Both the position numbers and the translations under genes were made by a program. A stretch of 64,000 nucleotides of DNA from JANWWM01 sp046292465 (lineage in GTDB: Bacteria > Bacteroidota > Chlorobiia > Chlorobiales > Thermochlorobacteraceae), in contig JBKBRB010000004.1 of assembly GCA_046292465.1 (NCBI GenBank), positions 62,001 to 126,000 on the forward strand. The letters are read 5' to 3'. Positions 34,374 to 42,539 of the stretch are shown piece after piece; position 1 is the first letter of the stretch; the number at the start of each line of letters is the position of its first letter. The notes below the pieces were generated by a model. That model saw only the letters and a list, made by a program, of their open reading frames with translations. It was not told where the DNA came from and searched no databases.

Positions 34374-36326
34374 ATGGAAACGCAAAAACTTCGTCTCGAC
34401 CAACGTCTCACGATTCTTGTCGGAATCATTTTCGCAACGGTATTTATTGCCGTTAATGCCGTTCTGCAAATACGAGAGAGACATCAACTTGAAACTCAAC
34501 TCAAAGAAGAAGTGATTTCAACGGCAACGACCTTGCAAGGACTGTGGGAGTATAGCGCCGCGACGATTCTGCAACAGCCGTTTTCCATAACGGATTCAAC
34601 GAGCGACCTGCTCACGCTCATTCACTACAACCCGACGCTGTTTCCGACTGACACCACCTTTCAAATCCTACCGTCGCCGCGCCAATATGACATTCGCAAT
34701 ATCAAAGTAAGACAAGTCTCTCTCAATTTCCGAAATCCGAGAAACAAACCAGATGCGTTTGAGGAAAAATCGCTCAAAGAAATTTCCCGAGCAATTGCCG
34801 AACTCAAAACGAAAGGTCAAACGAAAATCAACCCAGAATCTGTTGGGATATGGCAAGAGACGAAATTTGAAGGCATGCCCGTCTATCGTTACGTCCAACC
34901 GATATTCATTCGCAAACAATGCCTAACCTGCCATGGCGATCGAGCCGATGCGCCTGAGTTCGTGCAGTCAAAATATGAAACTGGCTATGGCTACCGTCAA
35001 GGCGATATACGCGGCGTAATCTCCATCATTGTGCCTGCCGAAACCATACGCCAAGCCGAGACGCTTAATTTGCTCGTAGGCACTGGGCTCTCCATTTTAG
35101 GCATTGCGGCTGCCATTTCTGCCGCGTTTTATTTCATTCGTCGCCAACTCTCCGAGCCAATCCAACGCATTGCAGCATCGGCAAAGCGCATTTCTGAAGG
35201 CAACCTGACTGAGCGCATGTCATACAATTCGGCAGACGAATTAAGCCTCATCGTTTCATCATTTAACATAATTGTCGACAACATTAAAGAGTCTGTCCGC
35301 GAAGTGCTCGATATGACAATGCGCCTGAACCAAATTGCCTTAGACATTAGCAACTCGTCAACAGGCGTTATGAAAAGTTCGGAAGCACAAACCAATGCGG
35401 TCAAAGACATTATCCAATCCGTCTCCAAGATTGAAGAAACCACCGCAACCGTCTCGGAAGGCATGCAAGGACTGACCATCAACGTGCGCGAAACACGCTC
35501 TTTTATTGAAGACCTCATCAGTTCAATTCAAGAAGCGGCGCGAAGCATTCAAGACTCGAACCAAGTCTTCAGTCAAGTCATCAATGAAGTTCAGGGTGGG
35601 AAGTTCGGCATTGAACAAATCAGCCTCACGATTCTCGGCATTACCGATAAGCTTGATTCACTTCGTCAGCAAGTGGCACAATTAGATAAAAACATTCGGG
35701 AAATTGACATCACTGCTGGTGCCGCCTCACGCACAGCAAAGCAAACAAACCTGCTTGCGGTTAATGCAACCATTGAATCGGCGATTGCGAGCGAATCAAG
35801 CAAAGGATTCAGAGTCGTTGCCAATGAAATTCGCGGATTAGCCGAACAGTCAGCGCGCTCTTCTCTACAAATTCAAGACATGGTGAACGGACTTCAAGCC
35901 AGCATGCTCAAAATCAACGACACGATTTTGGAAACCAATCAAGCCGTGCGCGACAGTTTTAACACGGTTAAAGATGCAGAAAAAACGCTCGATAAAATCA
36001 CACAATACTACTCGCGCTCCAGCGCTATTATGGGTCGCCTCTCGAGCCTCATTGACGCCCAAATGCGAAGTAGCCAACAGGTCACAATGAAAACGACCGA
36101 CATGACGATTCGCACGACACAAATGATCGAGCAATCCGAACAGCAGCGTGCCGTCGGGCAACGACTTCTCAAATCGCTTGACGCGCTCAATCAAACCATT
36201 CAGCGCAATAAAGATGCCTCTTCTGAAATTACACATTTGGCACAAGAACTTATCGGACAAGCCGAGCAACTGCAAAACATCGTGCGCCAATACAAACTCA
36301 CGGAGTCTTCACAAATTTTCAGCTAA
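34374..36326 (+). CDS. Methyl-accepting chemotaxis protein with DUF3365-like haem c sensor domain
   Basis: A 650-residue receptor. TM1 lies at about residues 12-32, a periplasmic domain follows at 33-230, TM2 at 231-256, HAMP at about 258-310 and the signalling hairpin at 320-640. The periplasmic region resembles DUF3365/Tll0287 and contains CLTCH at residues 183-187, a c-type haem motif, so redox or gas sensing is likely. The MCP tip (QTNLLAVNATIESAIA and GFRVVANEIRGLAEQSARSS) is recognisable, although less conserved than in E. coli. It is separated from the unknown protein by a hairpin and is the last gene of the run. Confidence 0.93.
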   Translation: METQKLRLDQRLTILVGIIFATVFIAVNAVLQIRERHQLETQLKEEVISTATTLQGLWEYSAATILQQPFSITDSTSDLLTLIHYNPTLFPTDTTFQILPSPRQYDIRNIKVRQVSLNFRNPRNKPDAFEEKSLKEISRAIAELKTKGQTKINPESVGIWQETKFEGMPVYRYVQPIFIRKQCLTCHGDRADAPEFVQSKYETGYGYRQGDIRGVISIIVPAETIRQAETLNLLVGTGLSILGIAAAISAAFYFIRRQLSEPIQRIAASAKRISEGNLTERMSYNSADELSLIVSSFNIIVDNIKESVREVLDMTMRLNQIALDISNSSTGVMKSSEAQTNAVKDIIQSVSKIEETTATVSEGMQGLTINVRETRSFIEDLISSIQEAARSIQDSNQVFSQVINEVQGGKFGIEQISLTILGITDKLDSLRQQVAQLDKNIREIDITAGAASRTAKQTNLLAVNATIESAIASESSKGFRVVANEIRGLAEQSARSSLQIQDMVNGLQASMLKINDTILETNQAVRDSFNTVKDAEKTLDKITQYYSRSSAIMGRLSSLIDAQMRSSQQVTMKTTDMTIRTTQMIEQSEQQRAVGQRLLKSLDALNQTIQRNKDASSEITHLAQELIGQAEQLQNIVRQYKLTESSQIFS

Positions 36327-36430
36327 CAAAGCGCTCACCACGTAGAAAGACCAATAAACTTGCGTAGGCTCTTCAAACTGTAAGTGTGCTTCACTCTCAT
36401 TAGGGGCAAGATTCCCATTTAGATAGCACA

Positions 36431-38077
36431 TCATTCACGAGAAACCTGAGCTTCATAGTCGCGCCGATATTTCTCAAGTCCTTCGAAAATGGCTTCGGCG
36501 ATTAGCGTTTGTCCCGTTTCAGAGGCTAAAAATTTCTCTTCATTTGGATTGGAAATATAACCCGTTTCAATCAAGATGCTCGGCATTGAGGGCGTCCAAA
36601 GCACCATGAACCCTGCTTGCTTGACACCACGATTTTGACGCGCCGCTCGCCGTGCAATGTCGTTGCTGATGATTTCCGCCAACTTTTCCGATTGATGCAC
36701 AAAGGCGTTTTGCGCCATCGTAACCATGATTAAGTTTTCTTCGGTGAAGTTTTTGTAGCGTTCTTGGTAGTCGCTCTCTTCGACCATAACCGCGTTTTCG
36801 CGTTGGGCGACTTTGAGCGCAGCGTCCGTTTTGTGTAGCCCAAGCAAATAGACCTCCACACCGTCCGCCTTGCGATTGACGCTTGCGTTGCAGTGGACGC
36901 TGACAAACAGTTTGGCGTTGTGGCGATTGGCAATTTTACCTCGTTCATCAAGCTCTACAAACTTATCGGAATCGCGCGTGTAGACCACCTTCACATCTTT
37001 CCAATTCTTCTCTATCAATTTTCCGACCTTCTTGACAATTGCAAGCGTAATATCCTTTTCATAATGCCCACTTGCACCAATTGCCCCAACATCTTTTCCG
37101 CCATGACCCGCATCAAGCGCAATCACATCTAACTTCCACTTGCTTCGCTGTTCATCGAGCGTTGCGTTGATTTGCACTTCCTTGTTTTCTTGCTCAATGA
37201 TTTCTTGAACATTCACATCGCGCAAAGCCAGCAAGATGAAGTTGTTTGTGCCTTGTTCGCGCGTGAGGTCAGTGGATTTAATCGTGTATTTCTGTGCATC
37301 AAATTCAAAGGTCAGTTGCAAACTCCCTCTGAGTGAAATCGGCTTAATGCGTCGGAGAAATCCGTTCTTGAAGGTTTGAGAAAGTGCCTGCATATCACCT
37401 GTCGCGCCGACGAATGTTAGATAAGCAAAACCGTTCTTATCGGGCGGAATAAATTCATATTTCAAATTCGGCTTCGTGGAAATAATACGCACAATCACAC
37501 CATTCACTTTCTCTTCGACGATGATGTTTTGAATCGTGTGCCGTGCAATCATTTCAATCGGCACAGAGGCTTTGGCAGTATCGAGTGAGAAGGGTTGCGT
37601 AAAATCAAACGAGAGCACGCCGCTGAGCGTGTCGCTTTTTGCGTCGAGAAACATTCCGAAAAGGATTGCCGCTTGATGTGGCTCGAGATAAATTTTATCG
37701 CCATACAGAATGAGCGGCGAATCGAGTTGAATAATTCTATGCGGCTTGTTTTCAGTCGCGTTTTGAATCTTGATAAAATGATTATTGGCTTTGAGTTCAA
37801 GCACAAGCCGATGCTGTGCCTTGCTCAAAGTTGAAATGCTGACACTTTGATTGGTAACGGTTGGCGTAATTTTGAGCGCGTTGCACACATCGACCGCCGT
37901 TGCGACGAGTTTATTTTGCAACGAATAGACGGGAATGTCGTCCGTATAGGCGCGTCCGCCTTCAAGGCTCACCGCAATGCTGAACTTCGTTTGCCCCAAA
38001 AGCGAACTGATACAAAACAGCAAAATTGCAAGCGAAAGCGTATATTGCCGCGCGGGAAGAGAAGATATTTTCAACAT
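36431..38077 (-). CDS. N-acetylmuramoyl-L-alanine amidase with AMIN domain
   Basis: A 548-residue exported enzyme from the ATG at 38077; the upstream in-frame extension is rejected because the signal peptide (MLKISSLPARQYTLSLAIL, cleavage after LLG/Q) starts there. The middle (about 190-310) is AMIN-like, binding peptidoglycan. The C-terminal Amidase_3 domain has the zinc ligands in ALDAGHGGKDVGA, SVHCNAS and ILIETGYISN. It splits the amide between N-acetylmuramate and L-Ala, as in AmiC-type cell separation. It is divergent from a secreted unknown gene. Confidence 0.9.
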   Translation of the reverse strand: MLKISSLPARQYTLSLAILLFCISSLLGQTKFSIAVSLEGGRAYTDDIPVYSLQNKLVATAVDVCNALKITPTVTNQSVSISTLSKAQHRLVLELKANNHFIKIQNATENKPHRIIQLDSPLILYGDKIYLEPHQAAILFGMFLDAKSDTLSGVLSFDFTQPFSLDTAKASVPIEMIARHTIQNIIVEEKVNGVIVRIISTKPNLKYEFIPPDKNGFAYLTFVGATGDMQALSQTFKNGFLRRIKPISLRGSLQLTFEFDAQKYTIKSTDLTREQGTNNFILLALRDVNVQEIIEQENKEVQINATLDEQRSKWKLDVIALDAGHGGKDVGAIGASGHYEKDITLAIVKKVGKLIEKNWKDVKVVYTRDSDKFVELDERGKIANRHNAKLFVSVHCNASVNRKADGVEVYLLGLHKTDAALKVAQRENAVMVEESDYQERYKNFTEENLIMVTMAQNAFVHQSEKLAEIISNDIARRAARQNRGVKQAGFMVLWTPSMPSILIETGYISNPNEEKFLASETGQTLIAEAIFEGLEKYRRDYEAQVSRE

Positions 38078-38131
38078 CAAATGTTTACAGGTTTGGGAGA
38101 ACTTTCTGTGATTCCATTCCCCTAACAATTT

Positions 38132-38734
38132 ATGCGATTGAGCAAACCACGATTGTATGACTACATGCTTTGCTTGTGCCTTGTGTGTTCAAGCGCGTCT
38201 ACCTTTGCACAAATGCGCGACGCCTTGAATCGTGCGAATTTAGTTACAATTTCTTCACTCACCAACGCATCTACGCCACTTGCCGATAGCATCAATTTTA
38301 TTCCTCAACTTTTCTTTCAAGTTGCAACCTTAATCGACGAGCAAGGCGAAATTACCTCGCGCCGAACTTCCGACAATACGCTTGTTAACGCGGTTGAAAA
38401 ATTTTCACTTGTCGCCAAAGGCGTCTTCAAAACGCCAAACGCACTCGGCGTGAAAAGTTATGAAATTGCCGTTACGGCGGAATCAAAAATCGGACGCATT
38501 GCACTTTATAGCGACGCTCATTTTCAACTTTCTCTCATCGCCATGCGTTGGCGGAAAATCAAAGATGGCTCGCACTTCGCGCTCAAACGATTGATTTCGC
38601 CCCACGTTAAAGAAGAAACCCTGCGCCTCGACCTTGATGGAAGCGGTTGCTACGAAGTGGCGATAGATAGAAAAACCACAGAGTTCCTCAAATGGGACGC
38701 TTCGGGGAAAATTACGTCGTATCAGCACGAGTAG
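38132..38734 (+). CDS. Secreted hypothetical protein
   Basis: A 200-residue protein with a signal peptide (MLCLCLVCSSASTFAQ, cleavage after FAQ). The mature part is beta-rich with an isolated Cys near residue 169 and no motif I recognise. It starts 54 bases from the divergently transcribed amidase gene, so the two may share a control region and act in the envelope. Its last 23 bases overlap the end of the convergent RNase HI gene. Confidence 0.75.
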   Translation: MRLSKPRLYDYMLCLCLVCSSASTFAQMRDALNRANLVTISSLTNASTPLADSINFIPQLFFQVATLIDEQGEITSRRTSDNTLVNAVEKFSLVAKGVFKTPNALGVKSYEIAVTAESKIGRIALYSDAHFQLSLIAMRWRKIKDGSHFALKRLISPHVKEETLRLDLDGSGCYEVAIDRKTTEFLKWDASGKITSYQHE

Positions 38735-39221
38735 TGTAGCCCATGTCGATAGGCAGATTCGGCTGTTGAGTAGCGGCAACGGCGAGCGCGTCGCACCGTT
38801 CATTTTCCGCGATGCCTGAATGTCCTTTCACCCAAATAAATTCAACATCGTGCTGTTCGCAAAGCATAATCAAGCGTTGCCATAAATCTGCGTTCGGCGT
38901 TGGTTTATTTTTTGAATTGCGCCAGCCTTTTCGTCGCCAATTTTGAACCCACCCTTCGTTCATCGCATTGACCACATAACTCGAATCGGAATAAAGTTTA
39001 ACGGTGCACGGCTGTTTGAGTGCCGCAAGGGCTTCAATGACGGCGAGCAGTTCCATTCGGTTGTTCGTGGTGCATTGGAATCCGCCTGAAAGCTCCTTGC
39101 GCTTTTCGCCCCAAAGCATCACCACGCCGTAGCCGCCGCGTCCGGGGTTGCCTTCGCACGCGCCATCTGTGTAGATGATTACTTCAGGTTTAGACTGTTC
39201 TTTTTTCAATCGATGATGCAT
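38712..39221 (-). CDS. rnhA: Ribonuclease HI
   Basis: A 169-residue enzyme that degrades RNA in RNA-DNA hybrids. The acidic active-site residues are seen in VIIYTDGACEGNPGRGGYG (Asp), NNRMELLAVIEAL (Glu), KLYSDSSYVVNA (Asp) and AENERCDALA (Asp), with the KGHSG loop. The length is a little above the E. coli enzyme (155) because of an N-terminal extension and short tail. It is convergent with the secreted unknown gene with a 23-base overlap. Confidence 0.95.
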   Translation of the reverse strand: MHHRLKKEQSKPEVIIYTDGACEGNPGRGGYGVVMLWGEKRKELSGGFQCTTNNRMELLAVIEALAALKQPCTVKLYSDSSYVVNAMNEGWVQNWRRKGWRNSKNKPTPNADLWQRLIMLCEQHDVEFIWVKGHSGIAENERCDALAVAATQQPNLPIDMGYTTRADTT

Positions 39222-39250
39222 TTGAAATTGAGATGCTTATTTACAAAATC

Positions 39251-39280
39251 TTGACGCAAAGTCTTATCAATGCTTATGCT
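39251..39280 (+). promoter_or_regulatory. Candidate sigma70 promoter for the tldD-tldE pair
   Basis: TTGACG and TATGCT are separated by 18 bases, about 95 bases before the TTG start of the metallopeptidase gene. Weak support from sequence only. Confidence 0.3.
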
Positions 39281-39376
39281 AAAAATCTGTGCACCGTTCT
39301 TTGTTGTTTGTGCGAAAACCTTATCTTTTCAATTCGTTCAACTTTTGTTTAACTCGAACCAACAAGGAGCGCAACT

Positions 39377-41017
39377 TTGAATCGTAGAGACTTCCTTCAA
39401 CTTGCCGCGCTTGGTGCAGGCGCAATGCTCTTACCGCTACCAACCTTTGCAAAGGAAATTTCCGAAACCGAGCTTGTTACCCCGATTTTATCGCCTGCCG
39501 ACAAAAAGCGACTTGCCGATGTCGCACTCAACACGGCAAAGAGCAACGGCGCAAGTTACTGCGATGTTCGCATCGGTCGCTATCTGCGCCAATTCGTGTT
39601 CACGCGCGAAAACAAAGTTCAAGGCATTCAGAACACGGAATCGTTTGGCGTCGGTATTCGCGTCATTGCCAATGGCACTTGGGGATTTGCCTCAACCAAC
39701 CGCGTCACGGCTGAAGGCATTAAGAAAGCGGCAGAAACCGCCGTCGCTATCGCAAAAGCCAATTCCAAATTTCAAAAAGAGCCCGTCAGACTTGCACCGA
39801 CAAAGGCACTCGGCGAAGTGAGTTGGAAAACACCGATTGAAAAAAACGCCTTTGAAGTGCCTATCAAAGAGAAAACCGATTTTCTTTTGAGCGTCAATGA
39901 TGCGGCAATGAAAAATGGCGCGAACTTCGTCAGTTCCTCGCTCTTTCTCGTTAATGAGCAAAAGTATTTCGCGTCGACCGACGGCTCTTACATTGACCAA
40001 GATATTTATCGCATTTGGCCCACTTTCAACGTTACCGTCATTGATAAAACCACAGGCAAATTTCAATCGCGCTCTGAACTTGCCGCGCCAATGGGAATGG
40101 GATACGAGTATCTCTCCGCGCGTCCCGAAGGCAAGTATCAGTTGCCTGAAGGCGTTATTGGCTACGGCAAGTATTACGATATGATTGAAGATGCCACGCT
40201 TGCCGCCAAGCACGTTCAACAGAAACTCAAAGCCAAGTCGGTTGAACCGGGCAAATATGATTTAGTTTTAGACCCTGCACATCTTTGGCTTACCATTCAC
40301 GAATCGGTTGGGCATCCGCTCGAGCTTGACCGTGTGCTCGGTTATGAAGCCAATTATGCGGGCACGAGTTTCGCTACGCTCGATAAGTGGCAAAGCAAAA
40401 GTTTTAACTACGGCAGTCCTATCGTTACTCTTTTTGCCGATAAAACACAACCGACTTCGCTTGGTGCAGTTGGCTACGACGACGAAGGCGTTACCACAAA
40501 GCGGTGGGACTTGGTCAAAGATGGAATTCTCGTGAACTATCAAGCCATTCGCGACCAAGTGCACATTCTTGGCGAGAAAGAATCGCACGGCTGTTGTTAT
40601 GCGGATAGTTGGAGTTCCGTTCAATTTCAACGCATGCCAAACGTGTCGCTTGCGCCGGGCAAAACGAAACTTTCCGTCGCCGACATGATTGCAGGCGTCG
40701 ACAAAGGCATCTACATCGTGGGCGATAGTTCCTACTCCATCGACCAACAACGCTACAACTTCCAATTCACAGGACAACTGTTCTACGAAATCAAGAACGG
40801 CAAAATCGTTGGTATGCTCAAAGACGTGGCGTATCAATCGAACACACAAGAGTTTTGGAACAGTTGCGTTGCGATTTGCGACGAAAGCGACTATCGACTC
40901 GGTGGAAGTTTCTTCGATGGCAAAGGTCAGCCCGGACAAGTGAGCGCAGTCTCGCATGGCAGTTCGACCACGCGCTTCAACAATGTGAATGTGATTAACA
41001 CGGCGCGTAATGTCTAA
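39377..41017 (+). CDS. TldD-family metalloprotease with Tat signal
   Basis: A 546-residue protein. The start is a TTG at 39377, supported by AAGGAG 7 bases upstream. The N-terminus MNRRDFLQLAALGAGAMLLP is a twin-arginine leader. The TldD zinc motif HESVGHPLELDR is present with His308, Glu309 and His313. TldD pairs with TldE (next gene) to form an unfolded-peptide protease in other bacteria. The Tat leader suggests export of this subunit, which is unusual for the family. The 60-base gap to the partner gene implies one operon. Confidence 0.9.
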   Translation: MNRRDFLQLAALGAGAMLLPLPTFAKEISETELVTPILSPADKKRLADVALNTAKSNGASYCDVRIGRYLRQFVFTRENKVQGIQNTESFGVGIRVIANGTWGFASTNRVTAEGIKKAAETAVAIAKANSKFQKEPVRLAPTKALGEVSWKTPIEKNAFEVPIKEKTDFLLSVNDAAMKNGANFVSSSLFLVNEQKYFASTDGSYIDQDIYRIWPTFNVTVIDKTTGKFQSRSELAAPMGMGYEYLSARPEGKYQLPEGVIGYGKYYDMIEDATLAAKHVQQKLKAKSVEPGKYDLVLDPAHLWLTIHESVGHPLELDRVLGYEANYAGTSFATLDKWQSKSFNYGSPIVTLFADKTQPTSLGAVGYDDEGVTTKRWDLVKDGILVNYQAIRDQVHILGEKESHGCCYADSWSSVQFQRMPNVSLAPGKTKLSVADMIAGVDKGIYIVGDSSYSIDQQRYNFQFTGQLFYEIKNGKIVGMLKDVAYQSNTQEFWNSCVAICDESDYRLGGSFFDGKGQPGQVSAVSHGSSTTRFNNVNVINTARNV

Positions 41018-41077
41018 GCAATCATTTCAAAGTTATTTGTTGGCAAGTAGCCAATTTCAACTTACTTAATTTTAACT

Positions 41078-42403
41078 ATGTCTGTTTTATCAAAAGAAGA
41101 AGCCAAAAAAATCCTCGACAAAGTGCTTTCGTTCTCGAAGGCGGAAGAGTGTCAAGTGAGTTTAGGTGGGAACATCAGCGGCAATGTGCGCTACGCGCGC
41201 AACACCATTACCACAAGTGGATTCAATGAGAATATCAATTTGAATGTAAGTGCGAAATTTGGTCGGCGCATTGGCAGTGCGTCCACAAACGAACTTGACG
41301 ACGCCTCCATCGAGAAATGTGTGCGCCGCGCCGAAGAACTCGCACGACTTGCGCCTGAAAATCCCGAAGCGATGCCGTTCTTGGAGCAACAAACTTATTT
41401 AGAATCACAAACCTACTTTGAACCTACTGCACGCATTACGCCTGAATATCGTGCAAGCGTTGCCAACGAAGGCATTTCACAAGCCGAGAAGTTAGGCATG
41501 ACGGCGGCAGGCTTTTTTGAAGACGGCACGACTTTTTCCGCATTAGCAAATTCCAAAGGACTCTTTGCTTACAACCAATCAACTGGGCTTGAATTTACGC
41601 TCACGGTGCGCACTAACGACGGCACCGGTTCAGGTTACGCGGTGAAAGATTACAACGATGTAACGAAGTTTCGTCCGAAAGAAGATTCCGAAATTGCGGT
41701 TCGCAAAGCCGAACTTTCACGTAATCCACGTGCGATTGAGCCGGGCAAATACACTGTCATTCTTGAACCTGCGGCACTTGTTTCGGACGAAGGGTTGCTC
41801 AACAATCTTGTCTTTTCGCTTGGCGCACGCGCCGCTGACGAAGGCAGAAGTTTCTTCTCCAAAAAAGGTGGAGGCAATAAAATCGGCGAAAAAATTTTAG
41901 ATGAACGCCTTAACATCTACTCCGACCCCACACACCCCGAGATTCCCGCGCAAACTTGGCAAGGCGATGGACTTGCGCGTGAAAAAATATGGTGGTTCAA
42001 AAATGGCGTGCTCCAAAACCTCGTCTATGACCGCTACTGGGCATCTCAAAAAGGGGTTAAACCTGTTGCTTTTCCAAGCGGCGTCATCGTTGAAGGCACA
42101 TCGGCAACAGTGGAAGATTTAATCAAGGATACCAAGAAGGGCATTCTCGTTACGCGACTTTGGTATATCCGAAGCGTCGACCCGCAAACCCTGCTCTACA
42201 CCGGACTGACACGCGACGGCACATTCTACATTGAGAACGGCAAGATTCAATACGCCATCAAAAACATGCGCTTCAATGAAAGCCCAATCATTATGCTCAA
42301 CAACCTTGATGCACTTGGCAAACCTGAACGCTTGAACGGCAACCTTGTGCCACCGATGCGCATTCGCGATTTTACCTTCACCAGTTTGAGCGATGCCGTT
42401 TAA
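41078..42403 (+). CDS. TldE/PmbA-family protein
   Basis: A 441-residue member of the TldD/PmbA family that lacks the HExxxH motif, as TldE/PmbA subunits do. Family marks are NVRYARNTITTSGF, SGYAVKDYN, EPGKYTVILEPAALV and PSGVIVEGTSATVEDLI. There is no signal peptide or Tat leader, unlike its partner. It would normally assemble with TldD and shape the substrate chamber. It is followed by a strong terminator, so the two genes form one transcription unit. Confidence 0.92.
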   Translation: MSVLSKEEAKKILDKVLSFSKAEECQVSLGGNISGNVRYARNTITTSGFNENINLNVSAKFGRRIGSASTNELDDASIEKCVRRAEELARLAPENPEAMPFLEQQTYLESQTYFEPTARITPEYRASVANEGISQAEKLGMTAAGFFEDGTTFSALANSKGLFAYNQSTGLEFTLTVRTNDGTGSGYAVKDYNDVTKFRPKEDSEIAVRKAELSRNPRAIEPGKYTVILEPAALVSDEGLLNNLVFSLGARAADEGRSFFSKKGGGNKIGEKILDERLNIYSDPTHPEIPAQTWQGDGLAREKIWWFKNGVLQNLVYDRYWASQKGVKPVAFPSGVIVEGTSATVEDLIKDTKKGILVTRLWYIRSVDPQTLLYTGLTRDGTFYIENGKIQYAIKNMRFNESPIIMLNNLDALGKPERLNGNLVPPMRIRDFTFTSLSDAV

Positions 42404-42434
42404 ATTTGAGTGTCGATTCTGTTCATTCTCACAG

Positions 42435-42460
42435 GGCGAGTTCACCTCTCGCCTTTTTTG
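42435..42460 (+). terminator. Intrinsic terminator after the tldD-tldE pair
   Basis: GGCGAG/CTCGCC with a 7-base loop is followed by TTTTTTGTTTTT, about 32 bases after the second stop codon. Confidence 0.9.
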
Positions 42461-42539
42461 TTTTTAACTTCTACAATGCTTTGTTGTGAGGCACGTATAT
42501 TCTCGCACTTCAAAAACTAATTCAATCCATTTGAGCACT

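Noticed and set aside
40268..40957. A 229-residue minus-strand open frame inside the TldD gene.
   Set aside because: The plus-strand frame contains HESVGH and the Tat leader; the antisense frame has no motif.
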